Source: Botryotinia globosa | Lineage: Eukaryota; Ascomycota; Leotiomycetes; Helotiales; Sclerotiniaceae | Direction: 5' to 3' | NCBI GenBank assembly: GCA_014898425.1 | Contig: RCSZ01000015.1 | Span: 1,054,001-1,118,000 of the forward strand | Length of the DNA: 64,000 nucleotides | Part shown: positions 22,260-32,257 of the stretch, one piece after another | How the letters are laid out: each line of letters starts with the position of its first letter | How positions within the stretch are numbered: the stretch's first letter is position 1 | Made by a program: the position numbers and the translations under genes | Notes under the pieces: generated by a model | What the model was told of the DNA's origin: nothing | Databases searched by the model: none | The model's input: only the letters and a program-made list of their open reading frames with translations

Positions 22260-23831
22260 ATGTCTTCTGAGTCCGACAGTATCTCTGTCAATCTCAGAGC
22301 TGAAAGTTCCCCGATGCGCCCTACTACACACGAAGTTTTGGTAGACGGATTAGACGTAAGTTTTGCGTTTTTTTACACTCAATTCTCGCAGCAAACATCC
22401 TCTCGAAAATCTTCTGGTCAGTATATCCCATGATTTGGAAAATTGAAAACAATTTTCATGCAAATTAGCTTTAACTTCGATGGACGTCGTTGCCAGATTC
22501 AGCCAAGCTGGATAGCGTCAGATCGAATTCTTTTCAGTCTTCCTCCCTCCCCACTTCATATCATAAAATACGATCTCAGAATTGACTCATTATACTCTAG
22601 ACCCCCTCACCCCAAAAGTCATGGCCAAAAAAGTCTTCAAAAAACAAGAACACCACACCGAAGAAACAGAAAGCAGCAGACAAAATGATTAAAGTCCCAA
22701 CCATTGATAAAAATGGAGATGCATCTGATATCGATAATCCCGGTCATGAGAATGAACTCAGCTCACCAGAAGTCGGCACTAACCATGGAAAGACTCTTTC
22801 TGAGGCAGAGACTGTCACCAAGGACGAAGATGGTGTTGATGATAATGATGATGATGACGAAGAAGATGCCAAAGGAGCGGTCACAAAGAAACCCGCTGCT
22901 GCTCCCAAATCCAAGCCTTCTACAACCAAAAATCTAAATGCCAAAGTGAAGGAGGAAACCGAACCGTCAGAAGACGCATCTCCAACTGTCTCTGATGCTG
23001 ACACCCAAAAGGCTGCACCAGTTGCTAAGTCCAAAAAGAGACCTGCTGCTGCCATTTCCACGGCCGCCGGAACTCGCAAGAAAGCCAAGCTACCAGCAAA
23101 TGCCTACAATCCCGAATGTTATGCCGATTTGAACAGGGAAGACAAGTTATTGCTTGATCTCAAATCCGAAAGTCCAGAGGCTTCATGGAAGGAACTTGTT
23201 GTTCAGTTTAACCTGGAGATACAGGGCAATCCTGAGCTTAAATCTGATGCGCTTAGAAAGAGATGGCCAAGAGTCAAGGCTGCAGCAACTGAAATCAAAC
23301 ACGCTGATGTATGTTGATAGCTTGCGCCTTACCACTTGTTTTCTCAAATGCCTTGTAATTGCTAACTTCTGATACCAGATCCAAAAGATGTGCATTTCCA
23401 AGCAAGACATGGAAGACCAACTTGAGAATACGAGAGATGAGCTGTTGGCAAAATTTGAAAGAGAGAAAGAAGCTGTGTTGCGAAAATTCAAGACTGAAAT
23501 GTGGACTGAAATTGCTAAAAACGTTGGCCAAAACGGTGGTAACGAATATGAACCAGCTATTCTACAAAGAAAGTACGAGCTCTATAAGCGCCAGGGTCGA
23601 ATCGATGACAACGATAGGTACTTGGCATGGACTGAGGAGGATGAGAATAGCGTGAAAGCAGAAGCGCAGAATGACGAGGAAGAAGACGACGACGAAGAAG
23701 AAGACGACGACGAAGAAAACGAAGATGATGACGAAGAAGAATTCGGCGCCCAAGAGGACGCAAATGGTCAAGATGAGATCGAAGTCGACATCAAAGGAGA
23801 AGACACCAACATGTCTGAAGCCGATGCTTGA
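22260..23831 (+). CDS. Acidic nuclear protein with SANT/Myb-like domain
   Basis: Three exons (22260-22355, 22601-23308, 23379-23831) give 418 residues. The N-terminal half is Lys/Ala/Ser-rich and disordered, with basic stretches that could act as nuclear localisation signals (KKPAAAPKSKP, KSKKRPAAA, TRKKAKLP) and an acidic DDNDDDDEED run. At about 205-265 a helical unit begins with LNREDKLLLDLKSESPEASW. It continues through KELVVQF to ALRKRWPRVKAA, with the spaced Trp residues of a fungal Myb/SANT-like DNA-binding fold. A charged coiled coil and a Glu/Asp tail (EEEDDDEEEDDDEE) follow. The role is likely chromatin or transcription, with no specific target. The first exon depends on a 245-nt intron and is the least certain part. 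Confidence 0.7.
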
Positions 23832-24966
23832 GCGACACCAGAGTTTTGACCACTAGCACTTGAGAGTGGGCCAGACTTCATAATGAAGAAGTTTCATTTT
23901 GCGTCAGTATACTTCGCGGCAGAAAAGCCCCAGCATCGCTAACGTTCAAGAAAGCAGAGCTACTCACCTCTTTGCGTTGCTATCGAGATTTTACATTGCA
24001 ATGTTCTCCGCTTCTCTTTCAATCTGATTCTGAGTGTTTATTGTTCGGGAAGTACGCGGTTCATGATGCCTTGACTACTTTTTCTTTAGAATGCATGGGG
24101 ATTTTCATGGGATTTGTGCCATTTTTGCTTCGACACTGGCGCGTATTGGTTGCTTTGATTTTGATTTGGAGGTGGCGGATAATGATGGGATGCAGAATGG
24201 AAGCATTAGCTAAGACTTGAACTTCATCAAATTGCCATAGCAGAAATGAAATTTTTTCAGCCTACAAAAGGAATAATGTCTTGGGTATCACTGATTGGCT
24301 TGCTGTTGTGATGACTCCAGTACATTCGATACATCTAAGATGATAAATGTTTCAAGCTTATCTCATCTTCTCCCCGAGATACCTGGAGTGATCATGTCTT
24401 GTCTAAATTTGATATCAAGAAGACATCTATCTCATCTCATGATTATGCTCAAACATCTTTGGACTATAGTGTTATCTTGCACATTTCGACATACCACCTG
24501 ATACTAAAGGCTCACAAACTTGAGAATCCATGATCAATTTCAAGGAAATGCCGATATAAACAATGCATCATCCCCGGTAGCGAGATTAACATATTTCAAC
24601 GCCATCTTGACTCATACCATATAAGTTCGAGACCGGATGAATATTGATCAATGTATGAGGTGGTGAATGACTCAACTTTAGGCTCATCAGGCTCATGACC
24701 ATTATACAAACCAAAAAAAGTCCATGCAAAGAATCTCCTGTCGTGTTAACACATTGCATTTGAGAACAAACTCATAAACTCATGTCCCTACCCTCTCCAT
24801 TACAACGAACAAAAAATTCCTGCTCTTTCTGGCTCAAAGCTTGAGGTCTGCCTCGAAAATTGCGCCAAGAATGAAAATGATCATTTTTTCCCGCCAAATC
24901 TCCCAGCTTCCATGCCCCAGAAGAAGTACGCCACGTTCCCACAACATATCACCTCTCCAATTCCCA
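23832..24966. other. Intergenic region SANT-like gene / deoxyribosyltransferase-like gene
   Basis: 1.1 kb between convergent genes. AT-rich with short frames only. A plus frame at 24912-25226 merely mirrors the opposite-strand gene. Confidence 0.45.
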
Positions 24967-25608
24967 TCACACCAACCCCGTCATCCGACTCAACTCCGAC
25001 TCCCATGAATCCACTCCCTCCCCAACTATCATCTCGACCATCGACAAGCTATCCAAACACTTCACTCCAAACCTCTCACATAAAACCTTCACATACCCCT
25101 CCTTCCAAAACCCCTTTTCTACACAAACAATCACCTTCTGTCCTTTCCTCTTCAACGCCGTCCCCAATTCCACCAATGCTGTCCCTCCCGCCCCTATTTT
25201 TCCAGCGCGGACATCCGCTCCTATGAAACCCACTACAACAATATCTGCCAACTCCAAGCCCTCCAGTTCGAAATTTACCTGTGCAACAAATCTGTCATCT
25301 GAAGCATCTTCACGCCAAGTCGAGTCCCAGGCGGGATTGAAGGGATCGATTATTGTGACTGGTGCAAAGCTGTTTGGTTCGTTGGTAGCATCTTTATAAT
25401 CTGTGGATGTGGAACGAGAGTGGGCTAGGAGGCGATCTGTGAGAACCTCTTGCCATCGGCTCTCGTCTTTGTTGTAGTTTGTGGTGCCAGAGAGAAATAT
25501 TACCGGGTGGGGTAGATTGTGGGGTTTGGTGATTTTGCCATTTTCGATCGAGTTTGAAGAGGGGGTTAATAGGATGTTTTGGTTTGGCGACTTGATGGAT
25601 GTTGACAT
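24967..25608 (-). CDS. Nucleoside 2-deoxyribosyltransferase-like protein
   Basis: Single-exon protein of 213 residues of the nucleoside 2-deoxyribosyltransferase-like superfamily (the Nuc_deoxyri_tr2 type). Visible features are the opening strand and loop HPVIFLSGTTNYNKDESRWQ, the IIDPFNPAWDSTW segment, FELEGLELADIVVVGFIGAD, and the ALVELGTAL motif with the putative catalytic Glu, then KRKGQKVIVCVEKGFWKEGYV. Classical enzymes swap bases between deoxynucleosides. Fungal members are uncharacterised and may act on other N-glycosides, so the reaction is inferred only at family level. There is no signal peptide. Confidence 0.72.
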   Translation of the reverse strand: MSTSIKSPNQNILLTPSSNSIENGKITKPHNLPHPVIFLSGTTNYNKDESRWQEVLTDRLLAHSRSTSTDYKDATNEPNSFAPVTIIDPFNPAWDSTWREDASDDRFVAQVNFELEGLELADIVVVGFIGADVRAGKIGAGGTALVELGTALKRKGQKVIVCVEKGFWKEGYVKVLCERFGVKCLDSLSMVEMIVGEGVDSWESELSRMTGLV

Positions 25609-25863
25609 CGCGCTCGAGATGAGTGTGTTTGCGTACTATTCCGATGTTGAGTTATAAGATGATGTAATATTGCCGGACGATTGCGGCTGTAGTTTGCTTG
25701 ATCTGCGTTGCATCGCATCCGCATCCGCATGCATTTGTCCATTGGCCAATCACGAATCTTTAAACCTAGTCATATCACGAGAATCGTGAAACATGCATCC
25801 CATGTAAACCTCCAAGTATAGAAAGTATAAATTCAATCACAAATAATCTTATCTCCAATCTAT

Positions 25864-28675
25864 TTATCGATCCTCTAATTCAACTCCATCATCAAATTCG
25901 TCTTCTGTCCCGTCCGTTATATGTTCATTTCTATGATCTTGCGGGAACCTTGGGCTCCCTCTCCTTCCTATCATCTCTCCACTTGCGAGTCTAATTCTTC
26001 CACCACTGGCACTATGTACTTTATTACCCACCCAAGTTCCCACGCTTCTCATTACACCCCATAGCCTTTCCTCATTGTTTGATAAGACGGGACCTCGTTC
26101 TTCTCTGAATCCTTCATTGGCTTCCACTTTGAATTGGTATTTTAGGACGTCTTTAACAGTGACTAGGCCTTCTAGTTTCCCATGGTATTCGATTAAAATT
26201 ACTCGAGGTCCGATCTTTTGGAATAATTCCATGACAGTCTCCAATGGTAATCGAGGATGGACAGTAACGGGCGTAGAATCTATGAAGCGACTGAAATCGA
26301 CCGACGATGATGCCATGCCTTCGAATGTTGTAGAGGCTGCTGGTGTAGTGGGAGTCATGGGATCATGAGTTGAATTGTTGTTCGGAGGCGAAAAATAGCA
26401 TTTTGCCGAAGGAGAGATAGTTCTATCTCGTTTAACACGATCGATTGCATACCTTAATTCTGTCCGGCCAATGTATCCGACCAAAATCTTTGAAACGCGA
26501 TCTTCAACTATCGGGAATCCTTGGTATCGATCTTCAAGGAGCAACTTTTCCAAGTGCCTCATTGTATATCCAGTTGTCGGTAAAATGACCACATCGCCTG
26601 TCATGACTTGAGATACTGGCACACCGAAAGTATGCTCCTCTTTATTATCGAGGAAAGGAAATCCGTTGAACCAAATCATGCGGTCCGCTATACCACCCTT
26701 TCCAAAGAATTCAGATACGGCTTTCGTCACGCCGACAACAATCATAGTTGGAAGAATATAGGTAGTCGCACCTGTAAGCTCGAACATAATAACGACGACA
26801 GAGACAGTAATGTGCATGATTCCACTCAGAGCGGCAGCTGCACCAAGGAATGCATAAGTTCCTGGTGTGATACAGGGTACATCGGGTTGACATGCAGCAA
26901 AAAATACGGAGGCGGGATATGCTTCATGAATCGCCTGGACGAGAATGCCGATAGTACGACCAAATGATGCTCCAATTGCCATGGATGGGACGAAGATTCC
27001 AGCGGGAACTTTGCATCCATATGAGATGATTACGAGAAACATTCGGATGATTGTTGCCAAAGTCAATGAAAAGACCATCTTCCATCGGTTCTCTTTATCA
27101 CAAAGACCATTGTAATCCTCCGCACCTTCACATTCCAAAAACAAAATCTCCATACTCTCGGTCATATCGATTCGTAAAAACATGTTCGGATAGCAAATCA
27201 GAGCGGTTCCAGTCGCGAGTAAAGTCGCTTCAAGTATTGCATATTTGGTGAGATACTTCTTTCGAAATGCTTGTGCTCTCAGATTCCACTTGATCATAAA
27301 TGCTCCATAAAGTCCACCAAATATACCTAATACGATGTAGAAAATTACCTCGAAGAAATGCCATTCACGATCATAATGAACTTGAAACATGACAAGTTGG
27401 CCTGTTCGGAATGGATTCATTGCCGCAAGAACAGCTGTTGCAACCAATGCGCAGAAATAACTTCGCCACATAGTCTTCAGGGGAAAGTATGAGGACATCT
27501 CTTCGAGGGAAAACAGAACACCTCCTATTGGACTACCAAATGCCACAGCAACACCAGCTGCTGCACAAGCACTGAGAATTTCTCGAGTTTTGGAGGCATT
27601 TCGTTTATATTTTTCGAAAAGTCTGGAGATGACATTGCCGGTACATACTGCATAATGAACACTTGGTCCTTCTTTACCTACTGATAAGCCAGATGAAATT
27701 GCTAGAGGGAGTGCAATTGATTTAATAATCAAAGTCCAGAATCCGAGAAATCCTTTCATGACAAATCCAGCGATGATACATTTTATCTCAGAAATTCCAG
27801 ATCCAGCTGCATAAGGAGCAAATGATCTTACGAGACTTGCTGAAGTCAATGCGAATATCGTCTGAAGAGGTCAGTATCGATGCGACTAAATCAGACGAAG
27901 ATACCTACAGCAAATAAAGTATATATCACATAATTGACTGGTGGGAAAGAGCTCCACCTATGCCAATCATCACATCCTATGCTTGATTAGCACCGTATTT
28001 TTCATCTTCTGGTCCTAAACATGCCTGTATCTTCCCCCCAGCAACAAAAGCTCTCGTTGAGGTAGAATCCAGTCTTGCAATATCCCAACTTAATATCTGA
28101 AAGCCATTCTGTGATTATATTCAAAAATGCAGCATTGAGACCAATTGCAGCGCCTAAATATTTTGCATCAGCATATTACCCCTCACCACATTTATACCAT
28201 TGCGCACCTATAATAGTAACCACAATCCAAGCTTGCGCCGCATCATAAGATTCCCATAATTTATATCTCCAGCCCGCATGTCCCCCTCTTTCAAAGAAGC
28301 CCGCGGTTTCTCTCTTTCGAACTTTCCTTCGTATTTGTTCTTTCGCCGCATCTTGAACCCAATCTTGAGAAGTGTCAACTTAGTTGTCGCAAACTGGATG
28401 AAAGAGGGGTATTACCTATAGTCGTGAAATCCTATTGAATTATAATTAGCGCAAAGCTTCCGGAGTCGGCAGTTTTAGTGCATAAGGTAGCATCATACCT
28501 CATAACGTTTGATTTCCTCAATTTCCTCATCTATCTGACGTTCTGCGACGTTCGGCACATTGGTAGCCTCGCCCTGTTCAGCACTTGAGACGGCAAAGGA
28601 TAGACGATGGGAGAAAGAGGGACGTTGATGGAGGCGCGCTGATGGCACAGAGAAAGAAGATGATCGTGAGTTCAT
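25864..28675 (-). CDS. ClC-family chloride channel / Cl-/H+ exchanger with two CBS domains
   Basis: Intracellular anion transporter related to yeast Gef1, expected in Golgi/vacuolar membranes where it supports acidification and metal homeostasis. Six exons on the minus strand (28675-28499, 28431-28416, 28363-28208, 28153-28025, 27976-27909, 27861-25864) give 847 residues. ClC signatures are GSGISEIK (about 202, canonical GSGIPEIK), GKEGPSVH (about 244) with the gating Glu, GVLFSLEEMS with the Glu at the proton-path position of exchangers, and PAGIFVPSMAIGASFGR. Two CBS domains follow (VSQVMTGDVVILPTTGYT, and FIDSTPVTVHPRLPLETVME through VTVKDVLKYQF). Exon 2 is only 16 nt. The intron before CDDWHRW is GC-AG. 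The N-terminus is a Ser-rich cytosolic region. Family call firm; the small exons rest on frame and splice logic. Confidence 0.92.
27977..28024 (-). other. Non-canonical GC-AG intron in the ClC gene
   Basis: 48-nt intron with donor ACAG|GCATGT and acceptor CATAG|GATGT. Splicing yields GEDTGCDDWHRWSSF, the expected luminal-loop sequence. A GT donor a few bases downstream would lead to an immediate stop. Confidence 0.78.
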
Positions 28676-29226
28676 GGCCCCATTTGTACTGAAACCATTG
28701 TGCGGATGCTGTTGTGATATATAAGAGCTCGATGTTCGAGATGGCTTACTGAGGGCAAGCGGTATATGCGGTCGCTAGCGTCGGGTAAATGCTCTCGGTA
28801 CAGTAGTCAGTTTTTATATCAGCGAAATAACAAGCGGAAATCAGCCACCATTTGAAAGAACGTTACCATTTCAGATCTCTTTTTAACATCGTACATATTA
28901 ATTAATAAGAATTCCAATTCTCAATATGAAAAATATCCAAACTTCTATTTAGTCTTCTCAGATTCTAATATTTATTTTGAATGGACTTAATAGTTCAACG
29001 TATAAGTGACATTGAGATAAACTCAAAAAGATCAGTTCCCACCTGATTTTTCACTTGTGTGGAGGATCAATCTCGCTTTAAGATCACTTTGTCTAGATTT
29101 TGACGCCTATGGATCAGTTGCATCTTTTCCTGAGACCACGTCGAGAAGATTGGATACCGATAGCTTTGAGTAGTCTCATCCTATGCAGATTAACATTTCG
29201 CTTCAAATACATCTTAAGGTTAATGT
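28676..29226. other. Spacer upstream of the ClC gene
   Basis: 551 bp. It holds the ClC leader and promoter and the 3' end of the neighbouring minus-strand gene. AT-rich around 28,880-28,990. No gene recognised. Confidence 0.4.
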
Positions 29227-31381
29227 TCAATCTTGAGTTGAAATGCTACCATTTGATATTTCTACGTGCTTGCTAGCTATCGTAAATTCGCTCTTCTTCT
29301 TGGACTTCTTACCGCATGTCACCTTTATTACAGGTCGTTCGTGCCACTCTTTGAAGTTGTGAGCTGCACATGCTCTGTAGCTTGCTTCGTCCGAAAGTGT
29401 CAAGTCTCTCATACATTCTGGGTAATGCTTATCACCATTGACGCATTTATCTTCTGGGACCTGATCATTTTCCAGTACTTTTTTCCGGCTAGCTCGACAT
29501 ATTCTCCGGGATCCTGAATTCTCTGCTTTCCCCAATGACGTGGGATGGGCGTCTACACGCTTTATTTCCACAAAGCTTGTTCTTAGTGAAATTGCTACCA
29601 CTCGAAATGTAGCTCGCTTCCAGAGCTAACAAGCCTTCCTTGGGTGGCATGCGATTTGAAATGAGCAAGACGATCACCTCATCCAGCATTAATTGCCACT
29701 TATGAGTCATTAAGCACTGCAGGCAACCATATTTGAACTCGATTATAGCAGATGCTATCGCTCCCTCTAGAATGCATTTTATCGGGCCCGGAAATGCCTT
29801 GCTTTCTAGAATCAAAAGATTTTTGCGAATGGCGGCGAGAGTCGATTTCTCCTGAATACCTCTTCTGAAACACTCGCCATGGTGGGGAGGAGATCTTTCT
29901 CCCGAAACCCTTATATGCGATTTGGATTTTTGGAGAATTTCCTCTGCCCATGCCATCTTTTTAACCCGCCACGCCTTTTCGTTCACGAGAGGTGAACGGT
30001 TTGGTTCTTGCTCGTTTGTAGAATCGTAATGGTAGCCATTCGAGGACCTTTCAACCAAACCATCATCCGCAGAGCCATTCTTTGCGGAAGCGTTCTCTGC
30101 AGCGAAGTTTTCTGTGGCACCGTTCTCTTCCTTCGGCTGGAAAGAATCATGAGTATCGACGTCGGCTCCATCATCATCATCGTCATCAACAGAAAGTTTG
30201 ATGACCTCCAGCTTGCGCTTGATCCCGCTACTAGAAGCACTTTTTTCCCGCTTGGTTGTGGTTTTTCTGACGTCAACTGCTGTCTCCTTCATAGCGGCTG
30301 TCATTGCTTTGCTTTCAGTATGGCTAAGTACCGTTGGCCTTGCAATGATGGTTCCTGTCTGTATTGTTGCTAGGTCCATGTTGCTTTCGCTTTCGCTCGA
30401 ATTTGTGGCACTCTGGGGTTTATCATCCTGACTATCATTGCTCATTCGAGCGTGCTGTCTTTCAGTCATCGTCGTCTTCTGTGTATGTGAGCTTGCGACA
30501 CTCCTTATATCATGCCGCAACGACCATGCAACTTCTTTGCCTTTACTTGGGAGAGACTGAATGTTTGCCGACCAACATGAAGTTGGAGCTTCCCTGGATC
30601 CAACAACCTTTGCCGGCTTGTTTGATGGTAGCGTAGCCTTAGCTTCCTCGACTGCATTCACAATAGTGAACACCCCCTCTCCATTTTCCGCAACCTCCTT
30701 GCTTTGACTTTCACCTCCACCCGCCACTTCTTCTAAAGTGAAGTGCGTCTGCATTGTGTCATTGTTGATTTTCTCAGTACTTTTACTTGATGTGGCGGTC
30801 TCATGTATATCAGATTGAGCTGGAGTACCAGAACAGAACTTTACAGTAACACATGTTAGCTTCTTATTGAGCACACAATGAAGAAATTAGAACTTACTCT
30901 GGCAAGAACCTTCAAAGCTTTAATCCGGTCATTTTCTGCAATCCAAAGGGCAAATTCAAGAAGTCCCACTGCATTCCATTTATCAGGTCGACTTTCGGAC
31001 TAAGCTCATAATTAGTATAGTTGATGGTGAACGTTTTGAAAGTCTCATATAATGCGTATATGCCTAGATCTGGGGAAAAGTCCACAGATAATCTGGACAT
31101 CTCGAATCGTGTGTACACAGTGAATAATCTCGACATGCCACCTCATTCAACGCTTTCAAATATTATACCGAATCACCCACCCTTAAAAGTACATCTGCAG
31201 CCTCCCAAATGGATCCATTCGTATGAAAGACAGGGAAACGAATCAGTTCATTGGCAAATCCCAACTCCGCAACATTTTCGACGCTCAACTGAGAAGCGTC
31301 TTGGGCAGGCTGCTCTGAGGCAGCTCTTTGTGCTAGAGGCTCACTTGCACTTTTATTGAGGTCAGTTATGGCGAATTTGTT
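29227..31381 (-). pseudogene. Zinc-binding-loop (His-Me/HNH homing endonuclease-type) protein, copy A, damaged
   Basis: Three recognisable exons (31381-31181, 30999-30898, 30838 to the end) join in phase. Exon 1 contains VAELGFANELIRFPVFHTNG, and exon 2 is SESRPDKWNAVGLLEFALWI plus the following helix. Exon 3 is long and acidic/Ser-rich, then carries LCGNKACRRPSHVIGES, which is the C-x4-C-x4-H zinc loop of the zf-His_Me_endon family. The rest of the loop (EDKCVNGDKHYPEC) is in the next frame: the first frame stops at 29489 after ENMSS, and one extra base (near 29491) separates it from SRKKVLENDQVPEDKC, which runs on to 29227. No ATG is found in frame at the 5' end; the exon is preceded by a good acceptor (CCAATTAG) but no upstream coding exon with a start is visible. 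It is either a pseudogene or affected by sequence errors. Copy B lies next to it on the same strand. Confidence 0.6.
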
Positions 31382-31793
31382 CTAATTGGATGATCAAGAT
31401 CAATTGTGAAAGTCAACTTGTCTTCTTGCTAGATACGTGGCGTGGATCTCTTGCGGAATAATTGTTCAGTGTGTTGTTGTATCTACTTCGACGAAGTGGG
31501 TGGAGAACTCGAGGCTGATTTTGGTTCAATAGGTTGAAAGGTTGAGGATGCGTAATGAGAGAAGGGTGGGGAAGAAGGTGGTTGAGGTTGGAGAAGCGAG
31601 AAAGGTGAACCAAATATGGAAAGGGGGGCGAGAAAAAGTGAATATCTGATTATAATTTAGCTATAGCGTTCTATCACTTATACCACTTTCATTGATATCG
31701 TATAGCATGATAAAAAAAATGTCGTTGCATGACTTAAAAGTCATATAAATTGACGATTTATTGGATGTTTAGAATAAATATACAAGGGAAGCT
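31382..31793. other. Spacer between copy A and the small membrane-protein gene
   Basis: 412 bp that should contain the 5' end of copy A. No in-frame ATG is seen on the minus strand up to about 31,690. An AT-rich stretch with poly(A) lies near 31,710. Confidence 0.4.
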
Positions 31794-31991
31794 TTATGCA
31801 CCTCGCTTAACACAATAATCCTCGATACCATCCTCCATATTGGGTGATGGTAGGCTACCATAGATAATCTTTTCCCACGTCATGATGCCTCTAATACCAA
31901 ATAAACACACAACCACTCCTGCTAATACCGTAGAAGACACAAGGCCTTGCTGTTGCCCAAAATGGGATATCGTAACCCATGCAGACTTCAT
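31794..31991 (-). CDS. Small single-span membrane protein, 65 residues
   Basis: Intronless 65-codon frame starting MKSAWVTISHFGQQQG. It has one clear hydrophobic segment (VSSTVLAGVVVCLFGIRGI, about 19-37) followed by TWEKIIYG and a short acidic tail. The charge pattern, few positive residues before and Arg/Lys within and after the segment, is compatible with a small organelle membrane protein. Family not recognised. It lies between the two endonuclease-like copies and is transcribed the same way. Short length leaves a real chance that this is not a gene. Confidence 0.45.
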   Translation of the reverse strand: MKSAWVTISHFGQQQGLVSSTVLAGVVVCLFGIRGIMTWEKIIYGSLPSPNMEDGIEDYCVKRGA

Positions 31992-32257
31992 AACAAAACT
32001 GAGTAATAAAACTCGTAGCAGGAAGAAGATGTTGTAATGCGCCGAAGACTAGCTTCGAAGTTCTTTTGAGTACAAGTGCGCCGGAGGAGTGTTGTTTAAC
32101 CTGAGTCGGGGCGATTTCGAATTAAAAGACTCTTCACCTAGTTCGAGCGTCAAGGAGATTGCTCAGTTGCCAGGCAAATTTCTGATGAAACTTCGTTTGG
32201 TCTCGAAGTGAGTGATGATGCTGATAATTAGATTAAGCCAAGAGCAGAAATCGAGAA

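Noticed and set aside
22443..22688. Alternative 81-codon exon in the SANT-like gene
   Set aside because: Out of frame with the long exon and of random composition; the 245-nt intron gives a continuous protein.
29480..29520. Programmed ribosomal frameshifting as the explanation of the copy A frame change
   Set aside because: No slippery heptamer or clear downstream structure was seen, and copy A also lacks a start codon, so damage or sequence error is simpler.
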